64,000 bases of DNA from Paguma larvata. Lineage: Eukaryota; Chordata; Mammalia; Carnivora; Viverridae. The stretch covers positions 2,790,001 to 2,854,000 of the forward strand of contig CM057844.1 in NCBI GenBank assembly GCA_030068075.1. Reading direction: 5' to 3'. Position numbers and translations under genes: made by a program. This document shows positions 43,413 to 54,163 of the stretch, piece after piece. Every line of letters starts with the position of its first letter. The stretch's first letter is position 1. Under the pieces are notes generated by a model. That model worked only from the letters and a program-made list of their open reading frames with translations, was not told the origin of the DNA and did not search any database.

Positions 43413-45471
43413 ATCTCTTGATTATTGGCAACCAGACACTGCCTGGAGTTTAATCTGTGCCAAGAAATGTCAGAGTGACTGTTGGGCTGGGTTGTTGTTT
43501 AATCTGAGTCTTTCCATGACAGGAGGGTCATGGGTTGGCATTAGCAGAGAGAGCCTGACAAGCTGCAGGAGGTTCCCTTTGAAAACTCAGCGTGTGCACT
43601 TTTAGGGTTTGTTTGGGTGTTTTTGCACATGAATTTATTCAGGTGGCAAAGCAGTTCCCGACAGCTGCTTCCCTGTCTGGTGGACTCATCTACCCTAGTC
43701 CACTGGACACTTCCCATTAATGAATTTTCTGCATGCAGGTCAGTGACACCTTGCCCAAAAGTGTGCACATGGCAGTGAGGCACTGAAGAGAAAACATCTT
43801 CCATATCCAGCTGAAGGGAATTTCTGGTACCAGGATGTCTGGTTCTGTGGTAGGTATATTAGGATGGCCATGTTCTTTGTGGAGGACTCCAATTCTGGCA
43901 TGATTACATGCCTATAGATGCCTACACTACTCATTCTGTTTCCAATCCTACTATACCCAACCACTTCCAGAGTAGTAGTGGAATAGAGAAGGAACATAAA
44001 AACCTTGCGGGGAGGAATAGTTGCTAGACACGTGTTTTTGCTAGATTAAGAAATTCGAATAAGGCAACGACAGTCCTAAAATACCTTTGGTGATTTCAAT
44101 GCTCACAGCAACTTCTTAACATGTGAAGACACACTGTTTCAGGACTACTGAACACATGAGAAGCCGCTTCCGTTTTGGGTTTCTGCTGCTGGATATTTAG
44201 GATTTTCTTTCTTAATTATTAAGGATATCTTAGAGGAAACTTTCAGTGGAAGTCAGGCAAAGACAGATTTGATTGTTCTGTACCTTCCAATAAATGCCCA
44301 CAAGCCGTTTCTTACCCAAGAATCTCACTTGCTTAGTGAAGTAGCTGGGGTATGTTGAAATAACCATTCTTACATGAACCAATGGGTAACTCGCCCCAGG
44401 ACTGCACAACAGGTTTGAGCTACCAAGCTAGGGTTTAAGTCCAGTCTCCTATAACTCCAGGACATTTTATTTAATTTTATTTTATTTTTTTTAATTTTTT
44501 TTGTTTTGTTTTGTTTTTATTTTTTACTCCAGAGCCATTTAGTTGCTTAAAACTTTGCCTTATCCCCTTTTGCCTTGAGTGAGCAGTAGGGACTTTTCAG
44601 GCAATGAGATTTTGTAAAGGAGAACTCTTGGTGCATATTTTTGTGTAAATTCACATCAATTTCTGCAGCTGCAGAGCTGCCTCTTAGAGACTGTGGACTC
44701 CACCGTCCTCCCTCCAGTGCTGGACCTCTGACCACGTAGAGCTCTCCTGATCCACTGCTAAGGAACCCAGGGTACAGGCACTGTCTATGGTGTGAAAAGC
44801 AAGAGAGCTTCTCCTGCATCTCCATCCACACCAGATTCCAGTCTCCATATTCTGTGATGCTTTTAATGGCAAGATGAGTGCAGGATTAGGATATCTGGGT
44901 CTCAGGTAAATTCTGTCCTCAGCTCTGTGATTCTGTGGAGGATCTTTCTGCTCCAGCTGGACCACAGCACACTATCTGGTGGTCCCCACACCACACGGCA
45001 CCTGCTCTTGGTCGGAGGTGTTCCTACTCTCAATGCCTCAACACCCTAGTGTGGTGAATCTCATAGAACAGGCGCACGTTCATTACCACTGAAACAAACA
45101 AAACTTCTTCAACAGGAACCACAGCGCATATGGCTGATGACTTCCAGGTCAGGGACATTCAGTGATGACCTGGGCTGATCTCTCACCTGAGTGGGCTCCT
45201 GCGGTGATTTATCCATGAGTGGCAGAAACTGTGCCCATCCCGCGGTCCAGACTTCTGATCCTGGGTTAGGCTCAAAGAGACCAGGAATCTGCAATACTGG
45301 CTTGGCTGCACCAAGGATGTTGTGGTTACAACAGGGAAATCCATAGTTTTCCCTCCAAACCTTAAATAGCACTTTATATGTCCATCCCTCATCATTAAAA
45401 CAAACTCATTTTTACAGTTAAGTGACAAGTAGATCTTTGAGGGGAGAAAGAATTGAGAATGGTTAACCCAG
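43413..45471. other. Unique non-coding DNA
   Basis: A T-rich tract at 44465-44526 is the only low-complexity sequence. Frames of 85-103 codons on the minus strand overlap one another. No exon recognised. Confidence 0.45.
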
Positions 45472-45642
45472 TGGTTCTCAAACTTGAGTGGCATCAGGAT
45501 TCCCTTGAGATTTTCTGCATATAGGTTGCTGGGTATCCCCTTCAGGTAGCTCTGGAGCCACCAAACACTTTCAGTTCCGGTAAGTTCCCAGATGCTATTG
45601 AGGCAGTTCCAGGCACTACATCTGAGGACCGCTGGAGCTAAC
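45472..45642 (+). mobile_element. MER5A hAT fossil
   Basis: Starts CAGTGGTTCTCAAACTTGAG, with 'GCATCAGGATTCCCTTGAG' and 'GTAAGTTCCCAGATGCTATT', and ends near 'CATCTGAGGACCGCTGG'. Nearly full-length. Confidence 0.75.
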
Positions 45643-47505
45643 CCACAGCAGCATGATACATTAAAGCTTCAACCATCCTTCCCCACAACACCAAAGGCCT
45701 TGTTGGAGAGAAGCCAGCTCCTTAGGATACTTCAAATAGGAAAAATTTTACTATCAGCATGGGTTTGAGACCAGAATTAATAAATAATTTTTATGTTTCC
45801 ACAGGCATGGCAGTGAAGCAGGTACTCAGAACACTGCAGGGTCAGCAATGGAAGTACACATGTCTCCTATTGAAGTCCCATCCCTCACAAAACAGACAAA
45901 AAAGAAGAGAGGAAACCTAGAACACAGGGAGGAGTGAAGGTGGAGTTGCAATTTTTCATTAATTCTAAGTTTTGTGTTTCTAGAAACATATGATCAAATA
46001 ACATCTTTCATAACCAAATGGAATTTTGACTTATCTTCACTATCGTGGTCATCAAGCCAACCCACAGTAAGATGAGTCTTGGCTTTCTCATTTTGGAAAC
46101 TGCCAGAAATGCTATTTGGATTAATTCCTATTTGGGAGTTGGCTAAAACTGGCCACATTCTCTCATACCTCAGGATAAACATCATAGCATTGTCATATAA
46201 ATTTATATTCCCCAAATTAAGTTAAAATAGGCCTTTTTATGGAGGTGGAAGTTGGTGGGTTTGTTTTTTTTTCTTTTTTTGAAAATTACTCCCCAAATAT
46301 GTTCAGACACAAAGTTCAAGTGTTTTTTTTTCTTCTGTATTCGATGTCAATCAAAAACTAAATATCTACATTTCTGGAATCATATTAAATGATACTGTAA
46401 TCTTCAGTTACATGTAAAATTCAATTAGCATTTCTTTATGGAAATTTTAATATCATACATAAGTTAAACAAAAGAATATTTAAAATAACATTTTGATACT
46501 TTGTAAGAAGCAACAGAAATAAACTTTTCAAATCACAGCCCAATCATGCCATTGGAGTGCATCTATATTTTCCCTTAACAGAGTATGTTCCAAAGTAAAC
46601 ATAAGTAAACCTTATTCTTTACAATAAATTGACTCTCAGAAACTGTGTATACAATGTCTATAAAGTAAATTATCATACATTTGAAGTAGAAGATTACAAT
46701 GGAAGCAAAATCTGGAAAAAGAAATCACCCTAATTGCTGACCCTGAAACTATTTTATGAATTAAAAAGTATTTTTAATTCTGGGTCTCTTGATTCAAGTC
46801 ACTGAATTTTTGTGTTTTTCAGAAACAACTAACCTAGAACTCGATCACTGAAATAACTTCCTGATCAGACTCTTAATTTTGTTCAGGTGTCTGCTCCTTC
46901 ATTGACCAGAGGTGAAGATGACTCTACCCTCCCCAGGAGGAACACATGCATGGTCCCGGCTGTGGGTGACAGGCTGATGCCTTGGTCCTGCCTGGGTTAG
47001 GAGTGGACACTGGCCCAGTCTGACCAACGAGTCATTGAGATGATTGCTGGAGCTCCTGGAAAAGTTTTCCTCATTCTTAAGAAGAACTCATATGAAGGGA
47101 TGGTCCTGTTGTTTTTCTGGACAGTGGATATTAAAGGTCTGGTTTTAGTATGCAGAATTCCTGGAACCATCTTACAACCACAAGGGGAGCCAGGTGGCAG
47201 CAATTCCAGCCCACAGAAGATGGTAGAGCAGAGACAGGAAAGAGCATGGGTTCTTGACACCATTGCGAGCTATTGAGTCGACCAGACTAGAACCCTGTCA
47301 GACCCTCAAATAGCTCTTACTTGATGTGAGAAATTGTCTCATTGTCTGCATCTGTGAGACAAGTCTTCTTTTGCCTATAGTAAAGGTATCCTAGATAATA
47401 CAAATGAAATCTGAAAATTAGAGATTTTATGGAAACTGTATTCTATCTGTTCCTGTTCGTTTTCATTGCACACCTTTTAAATAAGTTCTATGTTGAACCA
47501 CTTTT
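45643..47505. other. AT-rich unique DNA
   Basis: 46200-46860 is strongly AT-rich; parts (for example 46700-46730) may be old LINE 3' sequence but I cannot confirm it. An acceptor/donor-like pair around 46821-46887 encloses stops in all frames. The 88/78-codon frames at 46997-47276 are on opposite strands of the same DNA. Confidence 0.45.
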
Positions 47506-47520
47506 AAGGTCTCTTCTATT

Positions 47521-47726
47521 TTTTTAATGTTTATTTATTTTTGAGTCAGAGAGAAACAGAGCATGAGTGGGGGAGGGACAGAGAGAGGGAGACACAGAAT
47601 CCGAAGCAGGTTCCAGGCTCCGAGCTGTCATCACAGAGCCTGACCCGGGGCTCAAACCTACGAACCACGAGATCATGACCAGAGCCTAAGTCAGTAGCTT
47701 AACCAACTGAGCCACACAGGTGCCCC
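47521..47726 (-). mobile_element. SINEC, minus
   Basis: 'TAATGTTTATTTATTTTTGA' arm, GGGGGAGGGACAGAGAGAGG, GAAGCAGGTTCCAGGCTCCG and 'CAACTGAGCCACACAGGTGC' head. TSD AAGGTCTCTTCTATT at 47506-47520 against AACGTCTCCTCTATT at 47727-47741. Retains several CpGs, so it is one of the younger SINEs. Confidence 0.95.
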
Positions 47727-47741
47727 AACGTCTCCTCTATT

Positions 47742-49262
47742 GTTAATATTTTCCTCTAAACTATGAGTTTTTCTAAATTGAAAGGTATTTGTGTATCAGA
47801 TTTTCCAAAAATGGCTCACATTTTCAAAAATTGTATTTTTGCTCAATTGGCTATTCAACATGGGCCACATTTCTTTGCAACTTAACTCCTTTTTCCTGTA
47901 GTGTTCTTTAAAGTGTGAAGTAAAAGGGGCAGTAAAAAGTGTAAGTGAATTTATTATTTATGTTTACACGTCACTGGATTATTTGTGGTAATTGAGGTCT
48001 AGTGTTCCACAAGCTTTGTTACAATTTGTGACATAAATATTCTATCACCCTGCCAAAAACTTTTCCTGGATTCGAACCCAGGGACCTGATTTTTTTCTTA
48101 AACAAGAAACATGTCTTCCTCTTGCTCATGAGTCTGCTTTCTCCCTGTTCACACAGTGCATGAAGAATGAATTCCTTTTTTCTCAGATGTTTTCTCTATT
48201 GCTCACATCTTATCAACCCTACTGCAAGTGAGCAAAGGGTAATCGACCTGAGATGTGGAAAAGGCAATCCTAGAGTCTAAACTCTCTGTGACTCTAAGCC
48301 TTTTGACTGTTTTTGAAACCATACCCTCCAAATTTTGTTTAGCTTTGTGTTTAGAAACTATGGTCACGGAAGCACCTCATCTCATATTTACACTTGATCA
48401 TGTTCATAATGTGTAATATAATTGGCAGTGTTGGCAACTTCTTGGGGGAAGGAAGGGGTAGAAAAGGTTCTGATCACTCTTTGTCTTCACTTACGTTCTC
48501 TCCTTTCAAAAAGTAAAGCGAGACCTCTCCCCCACTCTCCTTGAGCAAGACTCCAGTCCTTATTACCAAGGAAATAATATCAGTTAGGGGGGGCAAAGAT
48601 TTCATATCGATACTCACTTGAATATTAATCAATCATGTTTAATGACAATATCAGGCAGGACTAGTAATAAACAGGCTGCTTGGGGTAAGCATGTAACAAA
48701 AAAAATAATCTCTAACTCTAAGGGGCTTAGTGCTTAGTGCATCCCTGACCTTCTATTCAATTCTGGTCTGGGACAACTAGGGTAACAGACTCACCCCTTT
48801 ACCCCAGTGATTGTGTCAGCGTGTACCTGTCCATTGGCCTTTCCTCTCCCATAAGGATGGCTCATGGATGGAGATTGGCCTCATTGGGAGCCAGTGGGCC
48901 TCCTCTGAAAATTTCCCCAAATCATTTAGCTAGTAAGTGGAGAAGCCAAGATCTGTCCAGGACAATCTGACTGTGGAAGCCACATTATTGGTCACTGAGG
49001 TGGAGAGACAGGAAAGGAGAGAAATGGGGGCAGGCAAAAGGATAAGCTGGGTTGGTGAGGGAGCCCAAATACATAATCTTTTCTGAGACCATCTTTGGTC
49101 TTACCCCTAAATCATTTCATTTCACAACTTTTTGAAAGTTGTGATTTCAGTTGAGCCTCTAAGTTATGTCATTTGGGGAAAATTATTGTATTTCTAATTT
49201 ATCTATGAAAACTATAGACTCTGAATTTTCCATGAAGGTCCAAATTCTTTCTCGATATTTCT
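47742..49262. other. Mostly unique DNA with two MIR-like pieces
   Basis: 'CCTGGATTCGAACCCAGGGA' near 48066 matches the MIR 3' core ('gggattcgaacccagg'). 'CATTTAGCTAGTAAGTGGAG' with 'CAATCTGACTGTGGAAGCC' near 48924-48980 is another MIR fragment. The rest is unrecognised and lacks long frames. Confidence 0.45.
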
Positions 49263-49263
49263 T

Positions 49264-49302
<39 letters not shown>
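49263..49302. repeat. (TTTA)10 microsatellite
   Basis: A tetranucleotide run that adjoins the L1 3' end and probably derives from its poly(A) tail. Confidence 0.95.
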
Positions 49303-49303
<1 letters not shown>

Positions 49304-49812
49304 ATTCAAGTTAGTTAACATACAATGTAGTATTAGTTTCAGAAGTAGAACCCAGCGATTTGCCATTTACATGTAACATCCAGGGCTCATCCCATCAAGT
49401 GCTCTCCTTAATGCCCATCCAGTCACCCACCTCCTCTCCAGCAATCCTCAGTTTGTACTCTGTATTTAAGAGTCTCTTATTATTTACCTCCCTTTCTGTT
49501 TTTATCCTATTTTCCTTTCCCTTCCCCTATGTTCATCTGCCTTGTTTCTTAAATTCCATATATGAGTGAAATCATATGATATCTGTCTTTCTCTGAATGA
49601 CTTATTTCTTTTAGCATAATACACTCTAGTTCCCTCCATGTTGTTGCAAATGGCAAGATTTTATTCTTTTTGATTGCTGAGTAGTATTCCTTTGTGTATT
49701 TATACCACATATTCTTTATCCATTCATCAGTCAGTGGATATTTGGGCTCTTTCCATAATTTGACTATCATTGAGAGTGTTTCTATAAACATTGGGGTGCA
49801 TGTTTTTTCCCC
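49303..49812 (-). mobile_element. LINE-1 3' part, minus
   Basis: The plus strand shows the reverse L1 3' UTR ('CAAGTTAGTTAACATACAAT', CATCCAGTCACCCACCTCCT, 'AAGAGTCTCTTATTATTTAC') and the ORF2 end ('CCATCCATT..'-type 'TTATCCATTCATCAGTCAGT'). Divergence is intermediate between the young copies and the L1M relics. The 80-codon minus frame at 49549-49791 is the ORF2p end (ETLSMIVKLWKEPKYPLTDE). Confidence 0.88.
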
Positions 49813-49879
49813 AATACATTGTTATCCATATTGTCCCTTACAAGAATATAATCCCCAAAGAAACAAGTTTAGAAACCAG

Positions 49880-50360
49880 TTTATTTTCTGTGTAAATGAC
49901 AGAAAATCCATTGCAAATAGGTTTGAACTATTAAAGGCATTTATTGGTCTCCACGTCTAGAAAGCTCAGGAACTAGAGGCTCTTCCATGATGCTTAGATT
50001 TCACAGCTGGCTCAACAACAGCACCTGTCCTGCATTCTCCCCACCTTCTTTGCTGCCAGTTTTATCCCAGGGGCCTTAGCTTCCTTTATGGTATGGCTGC
50101 TACAGTTCTCAGTCTCACATTCACACACCACTCTTTAAAGGGACTTTTCCAGGGGACCTTCTCTCACATTTCATTGGCCCAGACTGGTTACAGGTCTTGA
50201 GCCAGGTCTTGAATCAGGACTTAGGGGGTCACCAAAGCTGGGGAGGGTACATGACTGTTCCCACTGACTGAGACCAGTCAGGCTTCCATCTCCCACAGCT
50301 GATCCCCAATGGAAAAGTGTGGAATGGATGCAAGAACAAAAGTGACTTTTCCAATTACTA
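49880..50360 (-). mobile_element. Old repeat, family unresolved
   Basis: 'TTAAAGGCATTTATTGGTCT', 'AGGAACTAGAGGCTCTTCCA', 'TTCATTGGCCCAGACTGGTT', 'CAGCTGATCCCCAATGGAAA' and 'GGTGCCATGCCG' follow a common eutherian pattern ('aaaggaatttattggctc ... ctcattggcccggcttgggtcacgtgcc'). I cannot place it in a family. Confidence 0.4.
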
Positions 50361-50964
50361 TATTGAGATCTGTGTCATGTGGTGCCATGCCGTGTTACAG
50401 AGCTTAATACAATGCAATATTCTCTTTTTGATTTTTAAGGTAAGTCATTTTTGAACTCCCCCATTCGGAAGGGTTAGCCATTAACTGTATCTGCATAAAA
50501 CTTCCCTTGGGTGCTCGCACTCACAGAGCCTAGGCTTCTGCTCCATGCCGTGACCATTCCCAGGCTCAGAGATGTCATCGGATGCCTCAGAGAAAGCACA
50601 CAAATCTACAAGTGCACTTTGCATGCATCAAGCCATGAGTACAATCAAGAAATGTGAGATGCAGGAGAAGACAACAGCTAGAATCACATTCAACCATGAA
50701 GGACAGAAAGGAACCTTGAACACACAAAGGCACAAAGCCGAGTGGGAGATAGACACTCAACCTAAATAATTCTGGGGTGCTGGCTTGGCATCTAGATCCT
50801 TCTTCCAGGCACACAGATGTACTGCTGCTCCGTAACCCAATGCCAGCCCACGTGCCAGAGCACCAGCCACCATTTAGTGGTCCTTGCACAAAGGCATGAC
50901 AATTTCCCCTCCCTGAAATCTTCTTTCTACCTAAACGTGACTACCCCCCATTGCTAGCAGTGTT
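50361..50964. other. Unique non-coding DNA
   Basis: A 100-codon minus frame at 50587-50889 and a 65-codon plus frame share the same DNA; neither has a domain. Confidence 0.45.
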
Positions 50965-51065
50965 TCTGCTGACTGGTGGTTCCCAGGGCACCTGAATCAC
51001 ATTCTCCCAGGGTCAGTTGCTGACAAGGTCTCTGAACAAGAACTCCCAGAGGTCCCTACACAGTT
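50965..51065 (+). mobile_element. Possible MER5A-like fragment
   Basis: 'GACTGGTGGTTCCCAGGGCA' and 'CCTGAATCACATTCTCCCAG' resemble the MER5A start. Weak. Confidence 0.3.
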
Positions 51066-52140
51066 CACAGGCATGCGTGGTCTTGGGGATGCCATGTGCC
51101 CTGTCTGCATTACAACCATCCCCAGCACTTTTCTGTGTGTGCTTATTTTGCTAGTTCTAAAGTTAATTTTATTTCCAAATTTTGAAACTAACACATATTC
51201 ATTGCAGAAAGAATTGAAAATCCAAAAATATATATATATATAAATAAATAACCCAGTGCAAAAAAGAAAAGCTCTATCAACAGTTTGGCCCATTTCCTTC
51301 CATTTCTATTTTTTGAATTTGATAATTCATGCAGGTCTTTTCCCACCAGGTTTTTCATGCATTATATATTTTATGCTTTTTATGCATACAGAAATAATTT
51401 CTTAACTGTGTTTCTGACTCCTCTTTGTCAATTTGCCTTTAGTCTGAATGATGGAAAACCATCATAAGCATTGCTGTACTGATTGCATGTTATTTTATAT
51501 GGTGAATTGTGTAAATGAACCATAACCAATTCAGACATGAATTGTATGATGATGTTTAGGTATTCATAGTTGTTTTTGTTTTATGAACATTGCAGTCCAT
51601 TTTATAGACCATGGAGTCACATAATGTAGCAAAGGCATTTTAGATTATTGTTTTAGAATGATTTCCCCAGATGTGGCATTAATGAAGTGAGGTTTATAAT
51701 TTGAAGGTTTATAATTTAAAACCGTTCTTCATACATGCAGTAAGAGAGGAAGTGATATGTCAGGGATCCTGAGTCTCGGGGAAAAGTCCGTCCCAGTCAG
51801 TCCCTAAGTTGGAAGTTCACTGGACCAGATGTTTCCTGACATGGACATTTTTGATCAAAGTCACAAAAAGTCTCAAAAAATGTATACTTTTTATTCGTAT
51901 GAAGGCTTTTGGAAATGATTGAGATTTGCAATTTGTGATTTGTGATGGGAGCCTTTTGGAGGGTGGATGGAATGAAGACTGGCAGTAGGTGACTTCTTTC
52001 AGATTGGTGCGGCACTGTCACACATGTTCCTCACATACACCTTCCTCCCCTACCTGGCCCTAGCATGCTTGTGTGCGTGTGCACACAAACACACACTTAT
52101 AACACACATGCTGACATAACTCTGCATACACACACTCACT
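51066..52140. other. Mostly unique AT-rich DNA
   Basis: Contains a (TA)n run at about 51227-51242 and a CA-rich patch near 52080-52135. 'CATATTCATTGCAGAAAGAA' near 51193 may be old LINE sequence. No exon recognised. Confidence 0.45.
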
Positions 52141-52614
52141 AGGGTTGCATGATAAATACAGAAAAGGACAAGATTCTCAGTTTAAAATGAATTTCAGGGG
52201 TTCCTGGTGGCTCAGTTGGTTAAGTGTCTGACTCTTGAGTTTGGCTTAGGTCATGATCTCACCATTCGTGAGTTTGAGCCCCATATCATGCTTTGTGCTG
52301 ACAGTCTAGAATCCGCTAAGGATTCTCTCTCTCTTCTTCTCTTTCTGCCTCTCCCCAGCTTGCTCTTTTTCTCTCTCTTTCATTTTCTCTCTCAAAGTAA
52401 ATAAATAAAAACTTAAAAATAATTTAAAACATAAAATAAAATGAATTTCAAATAAACAATGAGTAAGTATTTAGTGTAGATATGTTCCATGCAGTATTTG
52501 CCCAAGCAGTGTTTACAATATTGCCATGCAGTATTTGGGACATACTTAGACTAAAACATTTAATGAAATTCAAATTTAACCAATGTCCAATATTCTTATC
52601 TGCTAAACTTGGCA
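52141..52614. mobile_element. Palindromic MITE-like repeat, copy 2, split by a SINE
   Basis: The left arm (AGGGTTGCATGATAAATACA ... ATGAATTTCA) and right arm ('TTAATGAAATTCAAATTTAA', 'CTGCTAAACTTGGCA') are inverted relatives. The centre carries two related 'CATGCAGTATTTG' blocks, a local duplication. It belongs to the same family as 16235-16416. A SINEC occupies 52197-52437. Confidence 0.7.
52197..52437 (+). mobile_element. SINEC, plus, inside palindromic repeat
   Basis: 'GGGGTTCCTGGTGGCTCAGT' head (from 52197 or a few bases earlier), 'CATGCTTTGTGCTGACAGTC' core and a long A-rich tail. Perfect 13-bp TSD AAAATGAATTTCA at 52184-52196 and 52438-52450. Confidence 0.95.
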
Positions 52615-53506
52615 AATTTACCATTTGTATGCCTTACATACCCACTCACCTATGCCTACGTGAACTCACACACCCCGGTACACACTTACACACCTGCACC
52701 CACTCGTCTTTTCCTTTGCACGGCACGTTCAATTTAATTGCTTATTATAATATAATTTTTTTGTTCTCAAACAAAAAGAAAATTATGTGGCAGTAGTTTA
52801 ATAGACACCTTTAAAATAAAAGGTTTAATGAAATTATGGAAGAATTCCATCTTGTGCAGGAGACCATCCTAAAGTGTCAGAAATCAATTCCATCGTGGGT
52901 AGGATTCTAGCATTCATGCTGAGTTCCACCTTCTGGCGGCCTGGTGATTTCCACAAAGGCGGCTGCCTTCAGATGGCCCAGGTCTGCGTGCCCTGGCTGG
53001 ACAGCTCTCAGATCTCCTGTAAACATTTCCCCTTGCACTTCCTAAGTTTGGGGCGTGTTTATTTTACAGAAAGGGGTCTCGGCCCATCTGGAATTTGTTT
53101 GGAAGGGATTGCCTCTTTTCTTTCTTTATAAAAATAACCCAGTGTCTTTATGTAACTGGGCCCGACAGTCAATTTAACGGGTGGGCCTCACCTTTTCCTG
53201 GGTGTGTTCCTGGAAACAGTGTGCAAGGCTGGCCGGGTTAACCATTCCTGTGCACTGCTTCCAGTTTGGCTTCCTTTAAAATACACTCCACTTGGCTCCA
53301 CGGGCCGGCCACCCTCCCTCCTTTCTGTTGTCACAGTTTGCAGGGGTACTGGGCAAGTGCGAAAACGTGGTTTACCTTTGATGATTACATGAGCGATTGA
53401 AAGAACTGGAGACTGGATTCCAGCTGCTTTTGACCTATTTGTAGCTTATAATTCTCTCCTCTGGAGCAGCAGGCTCCTGTAGTCAGTGATCATTTCATCT
53501 CCAATA
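52615..53506. other. Unique DNA; possible conserved regulatory element
   Basis: 52860-53500 is free of recognisable repeats and moderately GC-rich. It carries recognisable factor-type motifs such as TGTAAACA (forkhead-like, about 53019). Frames of 62-85 codons here have no domain. Regulatory function is only a suggestion. Confidence 0.35.
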
Positions 53507-54161
53507 CAGGGGTAGCTTGGAGATAGTGCAGGTTTGGTGGCAGACCACCACAAAAAAGGGACTAGCCTGGGTGCCTCAGTTGGTTAAGTGTGGGACTTTA
53601 GCTCAGGTAATGATCTCAGGGCCTGTGGGCTCAAGACCCACCTGGGATTCTGTACTGACAGCTCAGAGCCTGGAACCCGCTTCAGATTCTGTGTCTCCCT
53701 CTCTGTCTGCCCCTCTCCTGCTGGCATGTAAAAAAAGAAAGAAAGAAAAAAAAGGAATAGCACAATTAAGTAAGCCACATGACATTTTTGCTTTCCCAGT
53801 ACATATAAAAGTTATGTTTACACTACACTGTAGTCTAAGTGTGTAATAGCATTATGTCAAAAATAACAATGTACATACCTTAGTTTAAAAATACTTTACT
53901 GCTAAAAAATGCTAACCATCCTTAGAGCTTTCAGCGAATCATCACTGGTCACAGATCACCAGAACAAATGTAATACTAATAGAATATTTGGAATTTTGCA
54001 AGAAGTACCAGACTGACATGGAGACATGAGGGAGCAAATGCCATGGGAAAAATGGCACCTATAGACTCGTTCCATGCAGGGCTTCTACAGACCCTCAATT
54101 TGTAAAAGGGCAGTATCTACAAAGCACAGTAAAGGGAGCACAATAAAACGAGGTGCGCCTC
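53507..54161 (+). mobile_element. Tigger1-derived non-autonomous DNA transposon, split by a SINE
   Basis: Begins CAGGGGTAGCTTGGAGATAG and ends 'CAATAAAACGAGGTGCGCCTC', imperfect inverted repeats, flanked by TA (53505-53506 and 54162-54163). The subterminal sequence 'AAAAGTTATGTTTACACTAC', 'AATAGCATTATGTC' and 'AATGTACATACCTTAG' matches Tigger1. The transposase gene is deleted: the left end passes straight to 'TCACTGGTCACAGATCACCA', normally near the right end. This fits an internally deleted, transposase-dependent copy. Confidence 0.88.
53565..53744 (+). mobile_element. SINEC, plus, inside Tigger1
   Basis: Head 'GGGTGCCTCAGTTGGTTAAG', core 'TACTGACAGCTCAGAGCCTG', CT-rich tract and A-rich tail with (GAAA)n. 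TSD AAAAAAGGGACTAGC against AAAAAAAAGGAATAGC. Confidence 0.9.
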
Positions 54162-54163
54162 TA

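Noticed and set aside
46821..46887. Possible exon between TTTTTCAG and CAG|GTGTCT
   Set aside because: All three frames contain stops within the interval.
48060..48085. tRNA T-arm-like sequence (GGTTCGAATCC on the minus strand)
   Set aside because: The stem is out of register for a tRNA T-loop, and the motif is part of the MIR consensus.
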